From Phymorhynchus buccinoides (Eukaryota > Mollusca > Gastropoda > Neogastropoda > Raphitomidae): a stretch of DNA of 64,000 nt. The notes under the pieces were generated by a model. The model had not been told where the DNA came from and did not search any database. It saw nothing but the letters and a program-made list of their open reading frames with translations. The stretch is taken from assembly GCA_017654935.2 (NCBI GenBank), contig CM065699.1, forward strand, positions 2,649,014 to 2,713,013. Reading direction: 5' to 3'. Of the stretch, positions 55,151-64,000 are shown piece by piece; position 1 is the stretch's first letter; each line of letters opens with the position of its first letter. Made by a program: the position numbers and the translations under genes.

Positions 55151-55735
55151 ATCCGCATTTCCATGCTTTGCTCCTGGCTGGTGCCTCACAACCATGTGAC
55201 TCAACTCATCCATCCGCAAAATACTTTAAGCTCACATTATTAATAAAAGGAATATGAGCAAAGAACATTTCATGGGCTAAGGCTGCGTACGCATTAGACA
55301 TGGAAACCGCATACGCTTATCCGTAAATAAGTAAAAGAGGAAAAAAGCATATTTCTTTCTTCCTTTTTTCTTTTTTCAAACTTATTTCCATGTGGAACTT
55401 CCTCGTATGTGTGCATGTGCTGACTCTTTATCGCAAAGGGATAAAACCTATGAAAAACCTGAAACATTGTCAATAACTCAATGTGTTACTTACCGAGGGT
55501 GTAGTATTGGAATCCGATTGGTTTCTTTATTTAATGTCAATTTTCATCCTTTTAAGCAACAACAAAAACATAAAAAACTTGTGCTAGCCCTGAAATGGCC
55601 CAAGCAGTCTACGGGGCTGTATGACTTGATTCTGATGCTCCGCCAGTTGATGGCTTGACCGAGGGTGGGGTCGACATTTGGATGGTCAATTTTGTAAGCA
55701 CTTAATGCTGACGCAATCACCAAAGGTGTGGTAAT
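55150..55735. other. No gene recognised
   Basis: Mostly unique-looking DNA; a short piece at 55583-55625 resembles the R4 retroelement end. Confidence 0.5.
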
Positions 55736-55739
55736 CGAG

Positions 55740-56290
55740 TTTGTCACACTGCGCGGCACTGGCACCAAACAGATCTCACGGTGAGCCAGCCATGGTTTGA
55801 GCAACAGAAGAGGACGCTACTGTTGTCGCTGCCTCACTGCACGGCACTGGCATCAAACAGATCTCACCGTGAGCCAGCCATGGTTTGAGCAACAGAAGAG
55901 GACGCTACTGTTGTCGCTGCCTCACTGCGCGGCACTGGCATCAAACAGATCTCACGGTGAGCCAGCCATGGTTTGAGCAACAGAAGAGGACGCTACTGTT
56001 GCCGCTGTCCCACTGCACGGCACTGGCATCAAACAGATCTCACCGTGAGCCAGCCATGGTTTGAGCAACAGAAGAGGACGCTACTGTTGTCGCTGCCTCA
56101 CTGCGCGGCACTGGCATCAAACAGATCTCACGGTGAGCCAGCCATGGTTTGAGCAACAGAAGAGGACGCTACTGTTGCCACTGCCCTACTGCACGGCACT
56201 GGCATCAAACATCTCACGGTGAGCCAGCCATGGTTTGAGCAACAGAAGAGGACGCTACTGTTGCCGCTGCCCCACTGCATGGCAATGTGT
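55740..56290. repeat. THAP exon donor-edge array, about 91-bp unit, 6 copies
   Basis: On the minus strand each unit contains the codons ATVASSSVAQTMAGS of the THAP exon end, then a GTGAGATCTG donor. Same organisation as the NUP93 and DUS2 arrays. Confidence 0.85.
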
Positions 56291-56530
56291 ACGCAAATGT
56301 GTGCAGAGTATGCACGGCGCCTTTCCTTAATCTTCTCCTCAACTGCAAACCCTCATTTGTGTAGTTCTCAGGCGTGAAGTGCTTTGAACACAACAGTGTG
56401 TTTTCACGCGGCACAAAGCTTGGCCAGAGAATTGATACACGAACAAAGTCGATCCAGTGACTTCTTGTAGGCCTATCACTGTCCTTAGGAAATCTATGCA
56501 GACTCACGCCGTCCCATTTGAACACAGCAA
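56218..56530 (-). CDS. THAP-domain exon (partial gene)
   Basis: Minus-strand frame with DGVSLHRFPKDSDRPTRSHW, then FVRVSILWPSF, LLCSKHFTPENYTNEG and RRLRKGAVHTLHTF. This is the C-terminal two thirds of a THAP zinc finger: conserved Trp, the Cys-X2-His pair in CSKHF, and a GAVHT in place of the usual AVPT. THAP proteins bind DNA through this finger and many derive from P-element transposases. The N-terminal Cys pair is not in this exon and no neighbouring exon was found, so it may be a gene fragment. Probable donor GTGAGA at 56217. Confidence is high for the domain, moderate for a working gene. Confidence 0.65.
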
Positions 56531-56665
56531 TGTGTTTTCACGCAGCACAAAGCTTGGCCATTGAATTGATACACGAACAAAGTCGATCCAGTGACTTCTT
56601 GTAGGCCTATCGCTGTCCTTAGGAAATCTATGCAAGCTCACGCCGTCCTGTTCGGATGAGGAATA
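56521..56665 (-). pseudogene. Duplicate of the THAP exon segment
   Basis: About 135 bp repeating DGVSLHRFPKDSDRPTRSHW and ending LLC, with substitutions (SIQWPSFVLREN) and no continuation into CSKHF. Partial tandem copy. Confidence 0.75.
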
Positions 56666-56965
56666 CAACACACAGTGACGGTGATAGTATCATGTGCGTC
56701 GTTTTGAATGATTGTTTTCATCCATGACAGATTAAACGCACTCACAAAAAGCTAATCAAAATGTTGATTGTGACAAAAACGAAGGGTGATTGCCAGGCGT
56801 TCTCCTGGAGTTATTGCCCTCCTCATCGCCGTGTCCTGGCTCGAATCAGGGGTTCAACCCTTCCAAGCACTTCGTTCAAGTTCTCATATGTCATTCTCAA
56901 GAATGTTTTAGATGCCCATGGATCCTCTCTACCAACTCCTGCACCAAAGTGATGAAGGCACCCAG

Positions 56966-57249
56966 GTTTAATATTGTGTGTGAATGTCTAATGAATTACT
57001 ACCACAAGACCTGTTAAAAACTTTAGTATCAGCAGCAAACATTTTGCAGGATGATTCGACACATTCAGGTAAATAATTGATAAAAATAGTGAACAACGTA
57101 GGTCCTAGGATGCTCCCCTGGGGGATCCCACTAAGTACCTCAGCCTCTGATGAATATTTATCCCCAACTCTGACTCTCTGTGTTCTATTGGTCAACAAAT
57201 CTTTAATCCAATCTTTAATGTGAGACCTTAGCACTGCCAGATTGATCAC
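56966..57249 (-). mobile_element. LINE reverse transcriptase fragment
   Basis: Minus-strand frame of about 90 residues: IKDWIKDLLTNRTQRVRVGD, then LSGIPQGSILGPTLFTIFIN and CKMFAADTKVF. GIPQGSILGPTLF is the RT fingers-palm motif of non-LTR elements. The catalytic FADD motif reads FAAD, so the copy is inactive. Truncated at both ends. Confidence 0.85.
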
Positions 57250-57467
57250 AAGAGAGAGAGAGAGAGATCTAGGATCTAGTTCTAAAAAGAAAACGGTTTC
57301 AGTTTTTCTCTAGACTCTGTCTCAGTATCTGTGGCATCATTAGATCGACGGTTCAATATTGCAGTCTAATGGATCAATTGACAAGATGTGGCTCAAACCT
57401 ACAGAAAGTGGCCAAGTAGGTTTCTAAAAATAATAAAACACGCACAAGAAAGGGTAAAAAGCGAAAT

Positions 57468-57958
57468 GAATGTTGGTTTGGTTGGATAAATAGAACAGAA
57501 CCACTGCCAAGGATAATTGAGTTGGGTCGTCTGGTTGGATAAATAGAACAGAACCACTGCCAAGGATAATTGAGTTGGGTCGTCTGGTTGGATAAATAGA
57601 ACAGAACCACTGCCAAGGATAATTGAGTTGGGTCGTCTGGTTGGATAAATAGAACAGAACCACTGCCAAGGATAATTGAGTTGGGTCGTCTGGTTGGATA
57701 AATAGAACAGAACCACTGCCAAGGATAATTGAGTTGGGTCGTCTGGTTGGATAAATAGAACAGAACCACTGCCAAGGATAATTGAGTTGGGTCGTCTGGT
57801 TGGATAAATAGAACAGAACCACTGCCAAGGATAATTGAGTTGGGTCGTCTGGTTGGATAAATAGAACAGAACCACTGCCAAGGATAATTGAGTTGGGTCG
57901 TCTGGTTGGATAAATAGAACAGAACCACTGCCAAGGATAATTGAGTTGGGTCGTCTGT
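57468..57958. repeat. 53-bp tandem repeat, 9 copies, almost identical
   Basis: Unit GGTTGGATAAATAGAACAGA plus ACCACTGCCAAGGATAATTG; virtually no variation, so recently amplified or homogenised. Contains WSNQTT-like frames only by chance. Confidence 0.95.
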
Positions 57959-57959
57959 T

Positions 57960-58720
57960 AAGCTTAAACTGGAAAACGACACGTAGTCAAAGCACCCGGA
58001 TGTACAAGCGACTTGATTTAAATTATGAAAAACGAATAAATACGTTCGGATATTTAATATAGCCTATGTAAAGTTTATTCGACTGCAATAATGTAATATT
58101 CGGTCTCAATAATGAACCCCAAATCTAAAATGTTTTCAAGTTTCAATGAATCAACATAATAGCAATCGTCTGGTAGCAGCACGCGCATTTACAATGACAG
58201 TCTGGTAGAATGCAGATCTCGGGATATATAAAAACAGCAACAACAAAACAAGGAAAAAAGACAGAAAAGCAGGACATGGTGAATCTGTTTAATTTCATGG
58301 AATATGCTTTTGAATTTGGCTTAAAAGAAAAGTGGTTGATATTAAGTCTATACTTCACGCCAGTTAAACTTGCTGCTATGAGGGTTACTCCCCTTAGTTG
58401 TAACGTGGTGTAGCTTTTTCATATTATGCCTGTACCGCGTTTGTGAGTCTTTTTGTTTGATATAGGCCTAAGCCTCTACGCTGGAAGGAAGTGATTACAC
58501 AATGCACATGCCAACTAAATGTAGAATTCATTAAAATCCAAAAAGAAAGGATTTGGTTTTCAAATAGTTCTGTTAAATTGGCCCAGTTCCGTTCCTAGAT
58601 CAGTAGATCTGTTGAAAGGGTAAAAAGGGGGGTAAGGGGGTGTTGCAGGGTTGTAGAGGAGGGGAAGGAACTTAGAGGTCTATTTCTCTCCAATTAACCA
58701 AAGGGCCACATGGAGTGGTT
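57960..58720. other. No gene recognised
   Basis: AT-rich sequence without repeats or exons that I can support. The minus-strand frame at 58720-58917 (QAVTRPLLKQKDQ) may be the end of the ORF family at 59.4 kb, without firm evidence. Confidence 0.4.
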
Positions 58721-59403
58721 TATTTGGTGTTTATTTCAAGCTCAGCAGAACACACAGCCCAACAAGGATGATCGCTCCCCAAAGGAGGATGTACAGGTAG
58801 TGATCGAGATAGCAGGTCAGAGAGACTGATTTGCATCAATGAGGAGGGCTGTCTTGTCGGCTGATCTTTTTGCTTCAACAAGGGCCTCGTGACAGCTTGC
58901 TTCCAGATGGTGAACAATGGCTGCTTTGTTGGTCATGGAACCATCTGTGCTGTGTGATGACAGCCCTGACATGGCCTCAGTTGTCGACGGGGCTATAGTT
59001 TTAATATAATCTTAATCTTGCAAAAGCACTGGGAAAGGCCTCCTGGAGGTCAAGTTGTCAGCTGTGTGCCATGGAAAGCATTTGGGCAAACACATCACCA
59101 CTTTGCTTGGTAGAATGCGCAGCAAGTCTTCCTTTTGATGGGGGTTTCACAGCAAGGTCAGGGAATGTATGACGTTTAGGGAGCAAGTGTTTGTCAAAAT
59201 CTTTTTCCTCTCTGTATTTGTTTCAGCCAAACGCTCAGTGTGAAACTTGGTAGGGCTTTTCACCAATTCCGTAAGCATTGATGAGTGAATGTTTGATTTC
59301 AGCCGTAGCAACACGTCCTGTCATGAGGTTGACCAGTTGGTAATCAGCGCCTGTCTTGAAGGGTGAACCAACAGACTCCACGGGGGCCACAGGATGCTTA
59401 ACA

Positions 59404-60665
59404 TCATTTGCATCTTGCTGCATTCTGGGCTTTGACACTTCCTTTAAGCAAGAGTTTTGCTGATTTTCCTGCTTGGTCGAAGCAGCAATTTGCAATGGCA
59501 GTGCAAGCTGGGTGGCTCAAAATCCACCTGTTGACAGCACCCTTGTTGAGAGTGAACCCAACCAAACCACCCCTGGTTTTTGAGTCTGTTGAACGTTTGT
59601 TCAATTACTTGATCTGCTGCTGCCTGCAGTGATAATCCATGTTGATTCTGGTGCCGGACGGCAAACTGTCACTGGCAAAACTTTCTGAAAACTGGTGGGT
59701 GGACTTCGGGAAAGCTGACTCATTTCCTGAAAGTAGATGGGAAGGTATCTGGCATAGTTGATTCTGCTGTATGCGAAGAATCGAGGAATCATTTCACGCA
59801 CCAGGGCTAAATGCAGTTCCCGGTTTCCTTCCCTCGTTGTCCTCAGGAAGTGCAGCCCTGGCCTTTGCTGTCGACAGGGCTATAATTTTAATCTTAATCA
59901 GGAAGCGCAGCCCTGGCCTTTGCTGTCGACAGGGCTATAATTATAATCTTAATCAGGAAGCGCAGCCCTGGCCTTTGCTGTCGACAGGGCTATAATTATA
60001 ATCTTAATCAGGAAGCGCTGGCCTTTGCTGTCGACAGGGCTATAATTATAATCTTAATCAGGAAGCGCTGGCCTTTGCTGTCGACAGGGCTATAATTATA
60101 ATCTTAATCAGGAAGCGCAGCCCTGGCCTTTGCTGTCGACAGGGCTATAATTATAATCTTAATCAGGAAGCGCTGGCCTGGCCTTTGCTGTCGACAGGGC
60201 TATAATTATAATCTTAATCAGGAAGCGCAGCAACAGTTCAACCATGAATCTGAACTGCTGCAGTGCTTCAGCCTCAAGCTTGCGACTCCGGGTACTTCGG
60301 TTATAGTCATGCCCACTCGTCATGTCACAAGCAGAACCCTCTGCAACAACACCAGACTCAACCAGGAGATCCTCGAGCCACGTATCTTTGAAGCGTTTGC
60401 CAATCACCCCAAGATAAGCCATGGCTGTATGGAATTCGCCATGTCGAAGGACCAGCCATCGAGTGACATCCGGATTCTGCCAACGGACAACTTGCGCTTT
60501 CCAACAGACAGCCTGGGCCATCACCAAAACGACGCTGGGCAATCGAAGGTGATCAGCAATACCTGTACTCTTGTGGAGCAGGATGTTGATGGCGGACGTG
60601 TTGGTAGGACTTGCATCAATGACAGGAAGGTAGCCAACTCTGCTGATTAGGGGGGATGGTACCAC
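59404..60665 (-). pseudogene. Decayed member of a multicopy uncharacterised animal ORF family
   Basis: Minus strand, in order: SRVGYLPVIDASPTNTSAIN, LRLPSVVLVMAQAVCWKAQ, VLRHGEFHTAMAYLGVIGKR with EDLLVESGVV, then after an inserted repeat block HLALVREMIPRFFAYSRINY, PIYFQEMSQL, and GGLVGFTLNKGAVNRWILSH. I recognise this motif series from abundant uncharacterised proteins of marine invertebrates and fish; biochemical role unknown, copy number suggests a mobile origin. Frameshifts and the 59850-60230 insertion break it. Confidence 0.55.
59850..60232. repeat. R4 retroelement end in tandem, 7 copies of about 52 bp
   Basis: GCGCAGCCCTGGCCTTTGCT, GTCGACAGGGCTATAATTAT and AATCTTAATCAGGAA repeated; the tail sequence itself has become a minisatellite inside the ORF relic. 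Confidence 0.9.
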
Positions 60666-61345
60666 AGGGTGTTGATGGCGGACATGTTGGTAGGACTTGC
60701 ATCAATGACAGGAAGGTAGCCAACTCTGCTGATTAGGGGGGATGGTACCACAGGGTGTTGATGGCGGACATGTTGGTAGGACTTGCATCAATGACAGGAA
60801 GGTAGCCAACTCTGCTGATTAGGGGGGATGGTGCCACAGGGTGTTGATGGCGGACATGTTGGTAGGACTTGCTTGAATGACAGGAAGGTAGCCAACTCTG
60901 CTGATTAGGGGGGATGGTACCACAGGGTGTTGATGGCGGACATGTTGGTAGGACTTGCATCAATGACAGGAAGGTAGCCAACTCTGCTGATTAGGGGGGA
61001 TGGTGCCACAGGGTGTTGATGGCGGACATGTTGGTAGGACTTGCTTGAATGACAGGAAGGTAGCCAACTCTGCTGATTAGGGGGGATGGTGCCACAGGGT
61101 GTTGATGGCGGACATGTTGGTAGGACTTGCTTGAATGACAGGAAGGTAGCCAACTCTGCTGATTAGTGGGGATGGTGCCACAGGGTGTTGGTGGTGGACA
61201 TGTTGGTAGGACTTGCTTGAATGACAGGAAGGTAGCCAACTCTGCTGATTAGTGGGGATGGTGCCACAGGGTGTTGGTGGTGGACATGTTGGTAGGACTT
61301 GCTTGAATGACAGGAAGGTAGCCAACTCTGCTGATTAGGGGGGGG
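60600..61345. repeat. 86-bp ORF-edge array, 8 copies
   Basis: On the minus strand each unit has CCCCTAATCAGCAG, an acceptor-like site, followed by codons VGYLPVIDASPTNMSAIN from the start of the 60.6-kb ORF. Same pattern as the exon-edge arrays. Confidence 0.9.
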
Positions 61346-61420
61346 GGAGGGGGGGGGTGTATATGGGATCCTTTCTGACCTTCATCAGCTTGGCTTTCGT
61401 GGTCATCTGCCTGTTTTCAT

Positions 61421-61750
61421 TCAAAAGTTCCTGGCAGAAAGAACGTTCCAAGTCCGCGTTGGTACCACTCTATCAGACATCCACAAGTCAACATTGTTCA
61501 CAGTAGTGATGAGTTCATTCCCTGGAACAGCGCAGATTGATGTAGTTGTTTCAGACTTCAGTGTTGCTTTGAATGTTCCTATAACTAACATGGAGTGCTG
61601 TTGTCCATAGGCTGAGGCTGAAATTCTTGTTTGCGATGATTTCAAAGTTGGACGTGGACAGAGGGATTCAAAATCCTTTTCTGAGAGAAGGTTGATTGTT
61701 GCTCCTGAGTCTGCCAGAACATTCAGCTTTTTGCCTTGGATGAACACATC
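61421..61750 (-). pseudogene. Retrotransposon aspartic protease
   Basis: Minus-strand frame: VLADSGATINLLSEKDF carries the catalytic DSGA motif of retropepsins, followed by RISASAYGQQHSMLVIGTF. This is the protease of a Ty3/Gypsy-like element. It ends in a stop at ARNF and no reverse transcriptase follows within the window. Confidence 0.8.
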
Positions 61751-61869
61751 AAAATGAGGAAGTCTGTCTGTTCGAACGTTTGTTGTGTATACAAATGCAG
61801 GGCTGCTTTCAGTTTATTCATCACATGACTCAATGCTAGCTCTATTCATGTCTAGTTCATCAACATAAT

Positions 61870-63240
61870 CCTTTTTTTTATTTAATAGGTCCGAGGTTTA
61901 CGTTCGTTTCGATTTTGCCGTGATGTTGATGAGTTTGCCGGTTTCGACTTACACACTGATGCAAAATGAGACAGTTTGCCACAGTGTCTGCATTGTTTGC
62001 CGAAGGCAGGACAGTTGCGCTGGCCACCGTCATGAGACCATGAACCACCACAGCTGTGACAGTTTTGTTCATGAGAACGTTGGTCAGGTTTTTAAAAGTA
62101 GCGCTGACGTTGTGGAGGTTTGTTCAGTCTCTTGCGTTTGACATATTGAACTGACTCTTCAGCTTGCATTGCCTGGATAGCTTTGGACTGCTCTGATGTG
62201 ACTTGAACTGTACGCGCAATCTTGAGAAGATCAGCAAGGCTGAGGTTTGGACTACTGAGTCCATGTTCTCTTGCTTTGGATGAATGACAGCCTGTGATGA
62301 GTTGAGACTTGATTTCAGCATCAGGATCGTGAAAACCGCAAGTTTCAGCATACTATCTGAGTTGAGTGTAGAAATCATTGATGTCTCCAGTTTGGGCGAG
62401 TTTTCTGAATGTGAATCTTTGGAATTCTACGTTGGCTTCTGGGTTGAAGTGATTTGACAAAGCCGTGCAAAGCTTATCAAATGGGTCTCTCTTTGACGTG
62501 GTGTGATTTCATTAACTGGCAATGAATCTACAATATCATTCAGTTCATCACCTGCATATGTCAACATGAGAGCTTTCTTTCATTGATCGTTGTGAAAGTT
62601 GTATGCTACGAAGAAGTTTTGTTCTTGTCTTGTGATCCACTTTTTCCACCCGATAGATGCGCCTTCAGATCTACAATCAAAAGGAGGATAAGCTGGAAGA
62701 GAAACTGACATGACGAAATTTCGCTCCTTTTCTTGCAGCTACTTTCCTTTTTGTGAAGTTCGTTTCCTTCTCGTCGCCCGTGTAACGTTTGTTTGTTTGC
62801 TGGTTGCTAAGTATAGCAGTTAGATCCAGATGGTGGGTTAGTCAAGGGAGACCAATCCGATAATGAATATAAGAGTTATTGTTCGTGTAAAGGAGACATA
62901 GTCCACAGGTTCATAGTCAGCTTACTACACTTGGGGTTCGTCATCAATCATGGCTCCAACCCCTTTTTGTGCATCAGTGAAAGTATTGAAGATTTCGAAG
63001 AGATCATCTCCGCCATAGTGGAGGAGGATGGCCTTCTTTCTTCCATCATTGTTGATATCAATGGCGCAAAACAGGTTTTCTAACTTCGTCACCCACTTCT
63101 TCCACCGTGTCCCTGCCGTTGTGTCCTCGCCATGGACGGGACATTTTTCAAAAGGGGGCAGGGATGACATGAGGAAGAGAGTTCGTAATTGTGGAGTGTA
63201 GCCAAAACAGGGGGGTGGAAACAGCAGAAAGGTCACTGAC
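61870..63240 (-). pseudogene. Gypsy-like gag (broken)
   Basis: Gag start near 63236-62925 with PFEKCPVHGEDTTAGTRWKK, WVTKLENLFCAIDI and HYGGDDLFEIFNTF, then a nucleocapsid part near 62070-61930 with CHSCGGSWSH, NCPAFGKQCRHCGKLSHFAS and VC. The zinc knuckle is of the type common in invertebrate Gypsy elements. Frameshifts separate the parts. Confidence 0.75.
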
Positions 63241-63289
63241 GCGTTCTGGGGCTTTCACCTCGGTGGATTGGTGTCCTCGTCGCCAGATT

Positions 63290-63482
63290 ATTATGTCTTT
63301 CAATCAGTAAAAGAACATAGAAACACAGCTCGTGTGTAAGTAGTATATTTATTGATGATACATTGGCAACATAGCTTTTGGCGGACTTGTTAGATGCAGG
63401 AGCGGGAGCGTGCGCATATCTTGTTAGCGCCAAGGGCGTTAACTCTTATACTAAGTATACTAAGTACTAGTAAACAACACAA
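63290..63482 (-). repeat. Probable 5' LTR of the Gypsy-like element
   Basis: Lies directly upstream of gag; begins TGTTGTTTACTAG (minus) and ends near GATTGAAAGACA, with CAATAAATA as polyadenylation signal. The following TGGCGACGAGGA is typical of the start of internal regions in Gypsy elements. No second LTR was found, so borders are tentative. Confidence 0.45.
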
Positions 63483-63489
63483 CAACGCA

Positions 63490-64000
63490 CACAGACACGC
63501 ACACACACACACACACGTGTGTGCGCACAAGCTTTTATCCATTCTTTGCAGTCTTCCAAACGCATTTTGGGAATAGGGAAAAACTACCATCCGGATAACG
63601 CTCTGGACATCAGGGATCGTATTTGCATTCCCCATAGCAACAATACTTTCTAGTCATAACGAATCGTAGAAAAAAATCAGTAAAATTGGAAATAAAGGAG
63701 CCTACTTTATTCTTCTGGCAACCAGAAAAAGGGTTTGTTTTGCCGGGCATAGCGTTGGGCTCTGCAGCCACGAGGGATGCTAATTATATCTGGCACGCGG
63801 GTTTGCTGTACAAGTCGGTTTAACTGGCACTTGCAGTAGGAATGGAAGCGTCTATTCTGAAGCTTTGATGAAATCTTACAGGAATTAGGCCTTTCAAATT
63901 GTTAGGCTCCAAGGGCCGGCCAGCACTCTCAAGCCTTAGTCGTTTAAAGGCCTCTTCTGGCCTTTCCCTGTCTGTTTTATTTTCCACTCCTTGTGGTGGG
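63490..64000. other. No gene recognised
   Basis: (CA)n at 63498-63516, otherwise unique-looking DNA to the right edge. Confidence 0.5.

Noticed and set aside
54367..55257. 296- and 250-codon frames on opposite strands
   Set aside because: Strict 36-bp repeat open in both directions; no gene signal.
57374..57982. 202-codon frame with NQTTQLNYPWQWF repeats
   Set aside because: 53-bp repeat, near-identical copies; frame rotates through all three phases.

Overview
The window is animal nuclear DNA: many short exons with canonical GT-AG borders, separated by introns crowded with satellites, microsatellites and DNA transposons. I infer a lophotrochozoan, most likely a marine mollusc (gastropod-like), from protein divergence, GA/CT and CA tracts, a tRNA-derived SINE and the transposon mix; the sequence alone does not prove this. 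Two conserved housekeeping genes were rebuilt exon by exon, with reading phase agreeing at every junction. NUP93 (scaffold nucleoporin, Nic96 family) lies on the minus strand: 14 coding exons run from the ATG at 19912 down to 1015 and encode the first 580 residues; the C-terminal third lies beyond the left edge. DUS2 (tRNA-dihydrouridine synthase 2) lies on the plus strand: 15 coding exons from 28735 to a stop at 49839, 494 residues, with FMN-barrel, catalytic Cys and dsRBD. The genes are divergent, 8.8 kb apart, with transposons between. Layout: 1-20 kb NUP93; 20-28.7 kb intergenic (Tigger-like element, 5'-truncated LINE holding a foldback element with telomere-like repeats, 1.7-kb TIR element, GGCGAACTCAC repeats); 28.7-50 kb DUS2; 50.5-58.7 kb minisatellites, a THAP-domain exon (minus) and a LINE RT scrap; 59.2-63.5 kb a decayed multicopy ORF family and a broken Ty3/Gypsy-like gag-protease (minus) with a probable LTR. 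The outstanding signal is a class of tandem arrays whose unit is the edge of an exon plus the adjoining intron. At 18 of the 29 NUP93 and DUS2 coding exons, and at the THAP exon and the 60-kb ORF, one exon border (splice site plus 15-80 bp of coding sequence) is repeated 2 to about 37 times into the intron, giving rows of decoy donors or acceptors. The intact exon always sits at the outer end, so the normal message can still be spliced. Some arrays have a unit divisible by three that is open in the gene's frame (60, 57, 54 bp) and could add protein repeats; others would cause premature stops. One array lies in the last coding exon of DUS2 and sets its stop codon.
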